In this document: piece by piece, positions 56,514 to 64,000 of the stretch | How positions within the stretch are numbered: position 1 is the stretch's first letter | How the letters are laid out: each line of letters opens with the position of its first letter | Source of the DNA: Magnetospirillum sp. | Lineage (GTDB): Bacteria; Pseudomonadota; Alphaproteobacteria; CACIAM-22H2 | Assembly (NCBI GenBank): GCA_027532905.1 | Contig: JAPZUA010000001.1 | Span: 1,582,368-1,646,367, forward strand | DNA length: 64,000 bases | Reading direction: 5' to 3' | Program-made: the position numbers and the translations under genes | Notes under the pieces: generated by a model | Database searches by the model: none | What the model saw: only the letters and a program-made list of their open reading frames with translations | What the model was told of the DNA's origin: nothing

Positions 56514-57476
56514 ATGCCCCCACAAGACGAGCTTTCGACCGCTGGCCCACGCGACGCGTTGCCGAAGCCCTCGCAGCTCGGGTTGCGCGCGCGCCTGCAT
56601 GCCTGGTGGGAGGGCTACGAAATCGACAAGAAGCGGCCGGAACAGGTTCTGCGCAGCCCGCGCGCGGAAACCAAAGCCGAGCCGTCCACCCCGCCAACAC
56701 CGCCCAAAGATTTCTGGGGGCCTGAGCGCATTCTCGTCGGCCAGATGATCTGGGGCGACGGATTTACCTTTCCGGGCGGCGGGGAATTTGCCGCCGATCT
56801 TGCGCAAGCGCTGGTCGTGAACAAAAACTCGATTGCGATGGATATCGGCTGCGGCCTCGGCGGCGGGACGCGTGCGATCGTCGAGCGTTTTGGGGCCAAG
56901 GCGCACGGCTTCGATATGTCGCCGGAACTGGCGCGTGCCGGCGATGCGCTGTCGGCCAAAGCGGGCCTCGATCTGCGCGCGCCCATCGCTTCCTTCGATC
57001 TCGAAGCGCCGGACTGGCCCAAGCAGCATTTCGACGCAGCCTTGATGCGCAGCGTTCTGTCGGTGGTGCCGGACAAAGTCGCTTTCGTGCGCCTGGTCGG
57101 CGAATCGCTGAAGCGCGCGGGGCGGCTTGTGCTGCTCGATTGGGCGTTGGCCGAAGACGAGCGCCAGGGCCCAGCCTTTGCGGCCTACATCGCGGGCGAG
57201 GCGCGCCCGACCCATCTCGGCACGGTCGGTCAGCTGACGTATTTGGTCGAGACGGCGGGTTTCACCGTGCGCACGACCGAGGACTATACCGATACGTTTG
57301 CCCCCATCGTGCTCGACGGCTGGTCGCGCATCGAATCGATGGTGACGGCCGGCATGCTGAAGCCGGCCGAAGGCAAGGCGCTGCTGAACGAGGCCCAGCT
57401 ATGGGCGCGCCGCATTGCGGCGATGAAAGCGGGCGAATTGCGCGTCGCCCGCATCGAAGCCCACAAAAAGGCCTAA
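56514..57476 (+). CDS. SAM-dependent methyltransferase (small-molecule type)
   Basis: A 320-residue class I methyltransferase. An N-terminal, mostly polar segment of about 65 residues precedes GQMIWGDGFTFPGGGEFA, a motif that resembles the phosphoethanolamine/sterol/quinone methyltransferase entry, then motif I MDIGCGLGGGTRAI near residue 108. Post-motif regions ALMRSVLSVV and LVLLDWALAE follow. The substrate is not known; lipid or osmolyte methylation is an inference. Its stop overlaps the convergent hydrolase by 4 bp. Confidence 0.82.
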   Translation: MPPQDELSTAGPRDALPKPSQLGLRARLHAWWEGYEIDKKRPEQVLRSPRAETKAEPSTPPTPPKDFWGPERILVGQMIWGDGFTFPGGGEFAADLAQALVVNKNSIAMDIGCGLGGGTRAIVERFGAKAHGFDMSPELARAGDALSAKAGLDLRAPIASFDLEAPDWPKQHFDAALMRSVLSVVPDKVAFVRLVGESLKRAGRLVLLDWALAEDERQGPAFAAYIAGEARPTHLGTVGQLTYLVETAGFTVRTTEDYTDTFAPIVLDGWSRIESMVTAGMLKPAEGKALLNEAQLWARRIAAMKAGELRVARIEAHKKA

Positions 57477-58378
57477 CCAGCGTCGAGCCCGGCGAGAAAG
57501 GTCCGTGCCGCAGCAGCGATTTCGGGCGCGTGCGTCTCGAGCGCAAAATGCCCGGCGTCGAACAGATGCGTTGTCGCGTGCGGCAGCAGGTCTTGGAAAT
57601 AGGCCACACCCGCCGCCGTGAAAAACGGATCGTTTTGGCCCCAAACGATCAGCATCGGCGGCTGGTGCTTTTGCAGATAAGCACCCCAGGCCGGGTACTG
57701 GGCGACATTGTCCCGGTAGTTGTGGAGGAGCTCGAGCTGGATCCGATCGTTGCCGGGCCGGTCGAGCCCGGCTTGGTCGTGGATCCAGGCATCGGGCGAC
57801 AGGCGCTCGGCGCGCGTCGCGCCGTGCGTGTACTGGAACTTTGTCGTGGCGGCGCCGAGGAAACCGCGCAGCGGGGTTTCCGTTTCGGCCGTCCGGTTCT
57901 GCCAGAACGGCGCGAAGTTTTTGACCACATCCGGGTTCCAGCCCTCGACATTCGCGACCGCGTTCTGCACGATGAAGCCGCGCACGCGCTCGGGATGTTT
58001 GAGCGCCAAGCGCAATCCGACCGGGCCGCCGTAATCCTGCATGTAGATCGTGTAGCGGTTGGCGCCGACGGCCTGGGTGAAGCCGTCGACGATGTCGGCC
58101 AGGGCGGCAAAATCGTAGTGGAAGTCCGCGAGGCTCGGCTGGCCGGATTGGCCGAAGCCCGGATAGTCCGGCGCCAACACGCGGTACTCACTCGCCAGGA
58201 GCGGGATCAAGTCACGGAACATATGCGACGACGACGGAAACCCGTGCAGCAGCAGCACGACCGGCCGGTCGGCCGCCCCCGCCTCGCGGTAGAAGATTTC
58301 CAGACCGTCGACCGTGACGGTCTTGTAGCGAACCTGCGTAGGGGTCGGATAGACCGCGCTAACTGCTTCTTTCGACAT
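57473..58378 (-). CDS. Alpha/beta hydrolase with Asp nucleophile (haloalkane dehalogenase/epoxide hydrolase-like)
   Basis: A 301-residue alpha/beta hydrolase. The oxyanion motif HGFP (45-48) and the nucleophile elbow QDYGGPVG with Asp115 in place of Ser place it among haloalkane dehalogenases, epoxide hydrolases and fluoroacetate dehalogenases. The acid Asp250 (GQNDPFF) and base His277 (DAGHFALE) complete the triad. AGGAG precedes the ATG. A promoter with TTGACA and TACCTT lies upstream, interlocked with that of the divergent CGNR regulator, so the regulator probably controls it. The exact substrate is unknown. Confidence 0.88.
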   Translation of the reverse strand: MSKEAVSAVYPTPTQVRYKTVTVDGLEIFYREAGAADRPVVLLLHGFPSSSHMFRDLIPLLASEYRVLAPDYPGFGQSGQPSLADFHYDFAALADIVDGFTQAVGANRYTIYMQDYGGPVGLRLALKHPERVRGFIVQNAVANVEGWNPDVVKNFAPFWQNRTAETETPLRGFLGAATTKFQYTHGATRAERLSPDAWIHDQAGLDRPGNDRIQLELLHNYRDNVAQYPAWGAYLQKHQPPMLIVWGQNDPFFTAAGVAYFQDLLPHATTHLFDAGHFALETHAPEIAAAARTFLAGLDAG

Positions 58379-58421
58379 TGTTTTCTCCTGGGATCCAAAG
58401 ATGTAACCGTTAAAACTAATT

Positions 58422-58464
58422 TTGAAAGGTACGCGTTGATCTGAAACCTGTCAAATGCTATTTT
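58422..58464. promoter_or_regulatory. Interlocked divergent promoters
   Basis: Minus: TTGACA (58454-58449), 17-base spacer, TACCTT (58431-58426), for the hydrolase. Plus: TTGATC (58436-58441), 17-base spacer, TATTTT (58459-58464), for the CGNR regulator. Each -35 box lies in the spacer of the other promoter. Confidence 0.55.
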
Positions 58465-58493
58465 AATGGTGTTAAAAAACCGAGGGCAAAGCC

Positions 58494-59090
58494 ATGGACT
58501 CGAAGCCGACGGTATCGGATCTGCGCGACGGCATGCCGTTTTTGGGCGGCCATTTGTGGCTCGATCTGCTGAACAGCACGCCGATCTTGGCTGGAATTGA
58601 ACAGGATCTATTGGCCACACCCGAACAATTCGCGCGTTGGCTGGTGGCCGCCGGTTTGCCATTGCCCGAACAATCGGCCGCAGATCAGGCACGGCGCACA
58701 TTGGTGGCGCTGCGCCAGCGCTTGCGTGCCGCGTTCGACGAAATGCGCGCGACCGGTGCGGTTTCGAAAACGGCGGCCTATGCGGTCAATCTGCTTCTTG
58801 CCCAAGCGCGCGTTGAGCTGCGTTTGGAAGTGACGGCAAGCGGCGCGCAGCTGGTCGAAACATTCGAGCCGGGTGCCGGCGGCCCGGCCGCGACGGTCGC
58901 CCAGGATTTCGCGCGCTTTGCAGCGACCCCTCCGGCGGCGCAGCACCGTCTCAAGGGTTGCGCCAATCCGGCCTGCAACATGGTGTTTTTCGACTCCGGC
59001 AAAAACGCCACGCGCCGCTGGTGCAGCATGGCGCTCTGCGGCAACCGCGAAAAAATCAAACGCTACCGCAAGCGGAAAGCGACACCTTGA
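58494..59090 (+). CDS. ABATE/CGNR zinc-finger transcription regulator
   Basis: A 198-residue regulator. An N-terminal ABATE domain (residues 1-140, DUF1470 type, proposed stress sensor) opens with GGHLWLDLLNS. The C-terminal CGNR zinc finger (about 150-195) has CANPACNMVFFD, then WCSMALCGNREK, with the four cysteines and the CGNR motif intact, followed by a basic tail RYRKRK for DNA binding. GAGGG precedes the ATG. Divergent from the Asp-nucleophile hydrolase, a common layout for regulator and target. Confidence 0.92.
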   Translation: MDSKPTVSDLRDGMPFLGGHLWLDLLNSTPILAGIEQDLLATPEQFARWLVAAGLPLPEQSAADQARRTLVALRQRLRAAFDEMRATGAVSKTAAYAVNLLLAQARVELRLEVTASGAQLVETFEPGAGGPAATVAQDFARFAATPPAAQHRLKGCANPACNMVFFDSGKNATRRWCSMALCGNREKIKRYRKRKATP

Positions 59091-59279
59091 GCGTGTCTGA
59101 AACCTCAAGCAGGCTTGATTTTTACTTAGGAATATGCTCTACATTTGCCATCGCTGCATACGGCGGTTGCTGTTTGACAAGTGAAGATCGGAATCGCAGA
59201 GATCCTTTGAATACGGGGTTTCGCAATAGGTAATCCAAAATCTTCGCCGGGGTTACAATGTCGAAAAATCAATGGGATA

Positions 59280-59320
59280 AATAGGCTACCGTCGCGGTTT
59301 GTCGCGTTTGGTAACCTATT
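59280..59320 (-). terminator. Candidate terminator after the M48 gene
   Basis: Imperfect 11-bp stem (59280-59290 with 59310-59320, one mismatch) and a 19-base loop, 12 bases after the M48 stop on the minus strand. A short TTTAT follows. The rest of 59091-59332 shows no gene. Confidence 0.45.
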
Positions 59321-59332
59321 CTTTTGGGGCCC

Positions 59333-60832
59333 CTAGCGGTCGGCGATGATTTTGACGCGCGTGCCGGGTGCAAGCGCTTCGCCTTGTTTGAGGCCGTTGA
59401 TGAGCTGGAAGCGCTCAAGCTTGAAACCGTCGTCGGTCGCCATACGCCGCGCGAGCGTTTCTTGGGTATCGCCGGGGCGAACGGTTGCGATGCGCATGCG
59501 CAAGGGCTGGGCGTCGCGCGCTTCGGCTTCGCTCAACGCCCGGAAAGAATACGTCGTGCGCCGGAAATCGTCGGTGAAGCGGTCCGCCACCTCGGCGGGG
59601 GCGGCCAGCAGCATGCGGTAGAAAGCACCGTCCGGATGCTGGATCACGACAAGACGCGCGGCGACCGAACCGTTTTGCGTGCGCAAACTGGCGGGGGCCG
59701 TTGCTGCCGGCAGGCCGTTCACGGTGATCGTCTCGACATTCCGCAGCGTTTGGCCGCGCGCCCACACGCCGGTCAGAAAATCGCGCGGGTTTGTGGCCGC
59801 CCGTGTGCGGACCGCATCGACGCGCATCGTGGCGCCGCTCGGGCCCCGTGCAGATACGGCATCCGAACCGTTCTCGATGCGGAAGCCCTTGGGCGCTTCG
59901 AAGCGGATGCGCAACGCCGGATGCAGGAAGACATTGCCGCGCACGAAGCCTGACTCGCGGTCGCCCAAGACCGAGAGCCCGTCGATCGCCTCGAAATATT
60001 CGGCCACACCTTGGCGTGGGTTTGCCGCCACGATCATGCCTTGGGCGCGTGCTGCCTCGGTTGCCGCCACCACGCGGTCGGCGGTGCGCGGATGGGTCTG
60101 CATGATGCTGAACGAGTCGGCCGATTCGGGATCGCGGCCGAGCATCTTGGCCGTGAGGCGCGTCTCGGCACCGAGCTTGGCTAGCATCTCGGCGGCCTCG
60201 GCCGGGTCGTAGCCTTCGCTTGCCATGTAGCGCACGCCGAGCTTGTCGGCCTCGAATTCCTGCTCGCGCGAGAAACCGGCGAGCCACATGCCGGCCCCGG
60301 TACCGGTGGCTTGTGCCGCAAGAGAGCCTGCATCGCTCGAGCCCGTCAGCACGGCAACGCCGATGCCGAGGATATTCGTGAAGATGTTGGCCGCCTGGCC
60401 GCGGCTCAAACGCTCGGCCGTGTGGCGGGCGGTCACATGGCCGATCTCGTGGCCGAGCACGGAAGCGAGTTCGGCCTCGCTGCCCATCAAACCCAACAAG
60501 CCGCGCGAGATATAGACGTAGCCGCCCGGCAGGGCGAACGCGTTCGAGATATCGCTGTTGAGCACGGTGAAGGTGAAGCTCGAGCCGGCGAGTTCGCTGC
60601 GCGCGGCAAGCCGTTCGCCGATGCGCTGCACATAGGCCTTCACGCGCGGATTGTTGTATTCGCCGCCATATTGTTCGAGCACTTTGGGGTGCTCTTCGCG
60701 GCCGATGCGCATCTCCTCGGCCGGGCTCACGAAGGCCGTGAACTGGCTGCGGCCGCTGGCTTGGTTCTGCGCGCAAGCGCCCAGCGCCAAGGCCAAACCG
60801 CATGCCGCAAAAAGCGAAAGAAATCGACGCAT
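59333..60832 (-). CDS. M48 metalloprotease lipoprotein with LysM-like C-terminus
   Basis: A 499-residue lipoprotein of the BepA/LoiP/Mername M48 group, probably anchored in the outer membrane facing the periplasm, where it could degrade misassembled envelope proteins. The lipobox LGAC gives Cys20. The zinc motif is HEIGH (His128, Glu129, His132), and the third ligand lies in the QEFEAD stretch near residues 191-196. About residues 300-440 form a middle domain, and the last 50 residues (VRPGDTQETLARRM to PGTRVKI) look like LysM. The ATG at 60832 is chosen because the lipobox starts there. Divergent from the iminopeptidase gene by 97 bp. Confidence 0.92.
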   Translation of the reverse strand: MRRFLSLFAACGLALALGACAQNQASGRSQFTAFVSPAEEMRIGREEHPKVLEQYGGEYNNPRVKAYVQRIGERLAARSELAGSSFTFTVLNSDISNAFALPGGYVYISRGLLGLMGSEAELASVLGHEIGHVTARHTAERLSRGQAANIFTNILGIGVAVLTGSSDAGSLAAQATGTGAGMWLAGFSREQEFEADKLGVRYMASEGYDPAEAAEMLAKLGAETRLTAKMLGRDPESADSFSIMQTHPRTADRVVAATEAARAQGMIVAANPRQGVAEYFEAIDGLSVLGDRESGFVRGNVFLHPALRIRFEAPKGFRIENGSDAVSARGPSGATMRVDAVRTRAATNPRDFLTGVWARGQTLRNVETITVNGLPAATAPASLRTQNGSVAARLVVIQHPDGAFYRMLLAAPAEVADRFTDDFRRTTYSFRALSEAEARDAQPLRMRIATVRPGDTQETLARRMATDDGFKLERFQLINGLKQGEALAPGTRVKIIADR

Positions 60833-60929
60833 GGGCGCGAATCTGTCGCGGGTGTGGGCTAAGGTCAAGCCCGCCTTGACGAAACGGCCCTCCTTGACGA
60901 AGAAGTGGCCGCACGCGAAGCTCGCCGCC

Positions 60930-61892
60930 ATGCCTGCCGATTCAGCCTTGCGCACAGATCTCTATCCGCCGCTCGAACCCTACGGTTCCGGCATGTTGGA
61001 CCTCGACGGTCGCCACCAGATGTATTGGGAGCAGTCGGGCAATCCGGCGGGCCCGGCCGTCGTGTTCCTGCATGGCGGGCCAGGGGCCGGGGCAACGCCG
61101 ACCCATCGGCGTTTTTTCGATCCGCTGCATTATCGCATCGTCGTGTTCGACCAGCGCGGGGCCGGCCGTTCGCGCCCGCACGGCGAAACGACAGACAACA
61201 CCACGCAGCTCCTCGTCGCCGACATGGAGCGTCTGCGGCTGCATCTCGCCCTCGACGCGTGGCACGTGTTCGGCGGCTCGTGGGGCTCAACGCTCGCTTT
61301 GGCTTATGCGCAGGCGCATCCCGCGCGCGTGCGCTCGCTCGCGCTGCGCGGCATTTTTCTCGGTCGCAAGATCGAGATCGACTGGTTCTTGTCGGGCATA
61401 CGGTTCGTGTTTCCCGAGGCGTGGCGCAAATTTTCGAGCTTCCTGCCCGAGGCCGAGCGTAGCGATCTGCTGGCGAACTACTGGACGCGGCTTGCCGACC
61501 CCGATCCGGCCGTGTCGCTGCCCGCCGCACGCGCGTGGAGTTCGTACGAGGGCTCATGCTCGACGCTGATGCCGAGCCCCGACACGGTGCTGGCCTTCTC
61601 CGAAGACCGCATGGCGTTGGGCCTCGCGCGCATCGAGGCGCATTATTTCCGCCACCGCGTGTTCCTGGGCGACACCGAACTGCTCGACGGTGTGGATCGC
61701 ATCCGCGATATCCCGACAACGATCGTACAGGGCCGCTACGACATGGTCTGCCCGATCGTCACGGCCGACGAATTGGCAGCACGCTGGCCGCAGGCGCGCT
61801 ATCATGTCGTTCCCGACGCCGGGCATTCGGCCATGGAACCGGGTATTCGCAGCCATCTTGTCGCGGCGATGGAGCGAGCCAAAAGGCTCTAG
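60930..61892 (+). CDS. pip: Proline iminopeptidase
   Basis: A 320-residue S33-family aminopeptidase that releases N-terminal proline from peptides in the cytoplasm. The oxyanion motif HGGPGAG (48-54), the DQRGAGRS strand, the nucleophile elbow GGSWGS (Ser117), Asp271 (GRYDMVCP) and His299 (DAGHSAME) are all present. The length matches the family. The ATG at 60930 has no strong ribosome site; the frame extends upstream with poor-quality sequence. It is followed after 13 bp by an MFS gene, likely cotranscribed. Confidence 0.93.
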   Translation: MPADSALRTDLYPPLEPYGSGMLDLDGRHQMYWEQSGNPAGPAVVFLHGGPGAGATPTHRRFFDPLHYRIVVFDQRGAGRSRPHGETTDNTTQLLVADMERLRLHLALDAWHVFGGSWGSTLALAYAQAHPARVRSLALRGIFLGRKIEIDWFLSGIRFVFPEAWRKFSSFLPEAERSDLLANYWTRLADPDPAVSLPAARAWSSYEGSCSTLMPSPDTVLAFSEDRMALGLARIEAHYFRHRVFLGDTELLDGVDRIRDIPTTIVQGRYDMVCPIVTADELAARWPQARYHVVPDAGHSAMEPGIRSHLVAAMERAKRL

Positions 61893-61905
61893 AGAAGGAC
61901 ATCGC

Positions 61906-63150
61906 GTGATCGAGGCGGATTCGCCAGCACGGCGCCAGCGCGACTACGCCGTGATCGGTGCGGTCGGGCTTGTTCATTCGACGAGCCATGTTTTCCAATT
62001 CTGTCTGCCGCCGATGTTTCCGCTGCTGCAGGAAGAGTTCGGCATGGGCTTCGCCGCCCTCGGCAGTGTGGTGGCCGCGTTCTATCTGGCCTCGGGGCTC
62101 GGCCAGGCTTTTGTCGGCATCTTTGTCGATCGCTGGGGCGGGCGGCGCGTGCTGGCCGCAGGTATGGCGCTGTTGGCGAGTGCGATCCTCGCGATGGCCT
62201 TTGTGCCGGCTTTCTGGATGTTTCTGCCGCTCGCGGTCCTGGCCGGGCTCGGCAATTCGGTATTCCACCCGGCCGACTTCGCGATCCTGGCCTCGCGCGT
62301 GCATCCAAGCCGCACGGGTCGCGCCTTTTCGATCCACGCGTTCGGCGGCACGATCGGCTACGTCGTGTCGCCGCTGCTGCTGGCGGCGTTGGGCTTCTGG
62401 CTTGGCTGGCGCACGGCCCTTGCGATCGGCGGCATCTATGGTTTGGTGCAGGCAGCGTTCGTCTATCTTGCGCGCGATCTCTTGGGCGAAGCTGCACCGA
62501 CGGCCGCTGCCGCCAAAGAAGGTATTCGCGAAGTCGCGGCCGCCTTCGGCAAACTGCTCGTGATGCCCGCGATGCTCGCAGCGTTCGTCTATCTGACGAT
62601 GACGGCGATGTCGAGTTCGGGCGTGCAGACGTTTGCCGCCGCAAGCCTTGCCGCGATCCACGGCATCGAGTTCCGTGCGGCTACGCTGGCTGTCACGCTC
62701 TATCTGGTCGGCAATGCGATCGGCATCCTGGCGGGCGGGTTCGTGGCCGATGCCACCGACCGGCACGACCAGGTCGCGGCCGCGGGCTTGATTGCCGCCG
62801 CCTTGCTGCTCGCAAGTTCGGTCGCCTTCACCCCGCCTTTTGCGGCGGTGCTCGTACTTTTCGCGGCAACCGGCATGGCGGTCGGAATCACGTCGGCCGC
62901 GCGCGATATCTTGGTCAAAAAACTCGCTCCGCCGGGGGCCACGGGCCGCACCTTCGGGCTCGTCTATTCGGGCTTCGATATCGGCTCGATGCTGGCCCCG
63001 CTGCTGCTCGGCTGGTTCCTCGACCATGGCTGGCCCGAGGGCACGCTCTACGGCATTGCGGTCGCGTTTGTGGCCACGATCCTTGTCATCCGCATCGTGG
63101 ATTCTTTTGCGCGTGCGGGTTATTCTCACGCGCCGCGCACGTCCCCGTAG
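61906..63150 (+). CDS. MFS permease
   Basis: A 414-residue major facilitator protein with about 12 membrane segments. It begins with a GTG at 61906 with GAAGGA six to eight bases upstream. The loop VDRWGGRRVLAAG between segments 2 and 3 matches the MFS signature. A second copy of this loop is degenerate. No substrate can be inferred; the overall form is that of small-molecule exporters or fosmidomycin-resistance-like permeases. Its stop codon (63148-63150) lies inside the tRNA-Arg gene, so the last ten coding bases form part of the tRNA. Confidence 0.87.
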   Translation: MIEADSPARRQRDYAVIGAVGLVHSTSHVFQFCLPPMFPLLQEEFGMGFAALGSVVAAFYLASGLGQAFVGIFVDRWGGRRVLAAGMALLASAILAMAFVPAFWMFLPLAVLAGLGNSVFHPADFAILASRVHPSRTGRAFSIHAFGGTIGYVVSPLLLAALGFWLGWRTALAIGGIYGLVQAAFVYLARDLLGEAAPTAAAAKEGIREVAAAFGKLLVMPAMLAAFVYLTMTAMSSSGVQTFAAASLAAIHGIEFRAATLAVTLYLVGNAIGILAGGFVADATDRHDQVAAAGLIAAALLLASSVAFTPPFAAVLVLFAATGMAVGITSAARDILVKKLAPPGATGRTFGLVYSGFDIGSMLAPLLLGWFLDHGWPEGTLYGIAVAFVATILVIRIVDSFARAGYSHAPRTSP

Positions 63151-63217
63151 CTCAGCAGGATAGAGCAGCAGTTTCCTAAACTGCGGGTCGGAGGTTCGAT
63201 TCCTCTCGGGGACGCCA
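63141..63217 (+). tRNA. tRNA-Arg (anticodon CCU)
   Basis: A 77-base tRNA. The acceptor arm GTCCCCG pairs with CGGGGAC, followed by discriminator G and an encoded CCA. The D arm has AGCTCAG-CAGGATAGAGC, the anticodon arm GCAGT-TTCCTAA-ACTGC gives anticodon CCU (reads AGG), and the T arm has GGTTCGATTCC. A T-run follows at once. The first ten bases overlap the MFS gene, including its TAG stop. Confidence 0.97.
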
Positions 63218-63297
63218 TTTTTGAAACGACGTTTGATTTTGGCCCTTGGATTTTGCCTTCCTAAGCCAATGAATCTAAATGCCGATTCGGTAGTTTA

Positions 63298-63313
63298 AGG
63301 CGCGCACGCGCCT
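63298..63313. repeat. Palindrome in flagellin upstream region
   Basis: AGGCGCG and CGCGCCT are perfect complements with a two-base loop. It lies about 157 bp before the flagellin start in a 252-bp gene-free stretch and may be an operator or the end of the tRNA transcript. I see no certain sigma-28 or sigma-54 promoter there. Confidence 0.4.
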
Positions 63314-63469
63314 GAACGCTGCTGCCTTTTCCCGAGGTTCTGGAATTTCAATTGAGAACAGCAAAGTACATTTGAATTCGATGCTCGTGACTTTTTCGAG
63401 TTTTCGGGGTATCGTTCTATGGAATCAGCAGAAGCTGGTTTTGTATCTTCCAGAAGGAAAGAAAACGCT

Positions 63470-64000
63470 ATGTCAAACTCCATCAATACCAATGTTGGTG
63501 CGTATACGGCCCTAGCGTCGTTGCGCGTGACTCAAGTCGGACTTAACGTCGCTTCCAAACAGGTTCAGACCGGCTACCGCGTTGCCGATGCGGAAGACGA
63601 TGCCTCGACCTTTTCGGTGGCGCAAGGCATCCGCGGCAACCTGCAGGCTTACGGCGCCATCCAGGCGTCGCTCGCCAACGGTGTCGGCATCGGCTCGGTG
63701 ACCCAGGCAGCCCTGACGAACGTTTCGAACCTCATCGGCAATCTGCAAGCCAAGATCACGCAGCTCGCCGACGGGTCGATCACGGCCAACCAGCGCACCA
63801 TCTACACGGCCGACTTCAACGCGCTGACGTCGCAGGTCGCCAACTTCATCAGCCAGGCAAACTACAACGGCACCAACCTGCTCTCGGCAGGCTCGACGGC
63901 CAAGACGTTCCTGGCCGACACCAATGCGACCGTGCTCACCTTGAGCGCGCAGTCGTCGGTCGATGCGGCGTTCAACACGTTCGCCACGACCGCCAACATC
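63470..64000 (+). CDS. Flagellin (partial)
   Basis: The frame starts at an ATG at 63470 with AGAAGGA about 11 bases upstream and runs off the right edge (177 residues seen). It is the N-terminal D0/D1 part of a flagellin, the filament subunit: MSNSINTNVGAYTALASLR, then the conserved Gly-rich turn and Ala/Asp heptads (TGYRVADAEDDASTFSVAQGIR), and an NYNGTNLLS motif near residue 131. No signal peptide is expected, because it is exported by the flagellar type III system. Downstream gene order is outside the window. Confidence 0.95.
   Translation, partial: MSNSINTNVGAYTALASLRVTQVGLNVASKQVQTGYRVADAEDDASTFSVAQGIRGNLQAYGAIQASLANGVGIGSVTQAALTNVSNLIGNLQAKITQLADGSITANQRTIYTADFNALTSQVANFISQANYNGTNLLSAGSTAKTFLADTNATVLTLSAQSSVDAAFNTFATTANI

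Noticed and set aside
56394..57215. Minus-strand frame opposite the methyltransferase as an upstream dctQ extension or separate gene
   Set aside because: The plus strand has a clear methyltransferase motif I. The opposite frame has no domain and shadow composition.
63228..63260. Possible sigma-54 promoter (TGGCCC...TTTTGCC) upstream of the flagellin gene
   Set aside because: The distance between the GG and GC pairs is 12 bases rather than 10, so it does not fit the -24/-12 spacing.

Overview
The window reads as chromosomal DNA of a high-GC, free-living, motile alphaproteobacterium, probably Rhodospirillales-like. This is an inference from gene content and codon style: a bactofilin, many ABC, TRAP and tripartite-tricarboxylate uptake systems, a fold-III ornithine decarboxylase, a CGNR regulator, a flagellin, and dense short-spaced operons with ATGA and GTGA overlaps. 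I see no insertion sequence, phage module or CRISPR array. Long open frames opposite real genes are GC-skew shadows and are left out.

Layout. 0-12 kb is mostly housekeeping: bactofilin (cut by the left edge), an EI24-type membrane protein, a PfkB sugar/adenosine kinase followed at once by the GTPase TypA, a PAS_5 protein, an AmpG-like permease, a GT9 glycosyltransferase, a large ADP-forming acyl-CoA ligase/GNAT fusion, a nitronate-monooxygenase-like flavoprotein with an unusual cysteine cluster, and a RidA-like protein. 12-15 kb holds a PhnD-like binding protein directly upstream of a membrane hybrid histidine kinase, which looks like a sensor pair rather than a transporter. 15.2-23.9 kb is one gene for a ~2,930-residue filamentous-haemagglutinin-type secreted adhesin with a proline-rich tail and no transporter partner in the window.

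24-44.4 kb carries two oligopeptide/nickel-type ABC transporter loci on the minus strand. The first has one binding protein, two permeases and two ATPases. The second has a DUF1028 Ntn-hydrolase-like protein, two ATPases, a binding protein, two permeases and a second, different binding protein. Between them sit a racemase that lacks its second catalytic cysteine and a compact three-gene operon: a TPR-CHAT lipoprotein with an intact His/Cys dyad, a small exported protein and a CHASE2-adenylate cyclase. That operon is the best candidate here for an under-described signalling system.

44.5-52.8 kb holds a methyltransferase, an exported kelch protein with an exported DUF1194 protein, an ornithine-type decarboxylase with a long structured leader, an agmatinase-family ureohydrolase (together a putrescine route), and a divergent tctBA/tctC system with a Fur-box-like element. 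53-64 kb holds a TRAP transporter of the 2-oxo-acid/lactate type split into convergent dctP and dctQM, a methyltransferase, an Asp-nucleophile hydrolase divergent from a CGNR regulator with interlocked promoters, an M48-LysM lipoprotein, a proline iminopeptidase, an MFS permease whose stop codon lies inside a tRNA-Arg(CCU) gene, and the start of a flagellin gene cut by the right edge.
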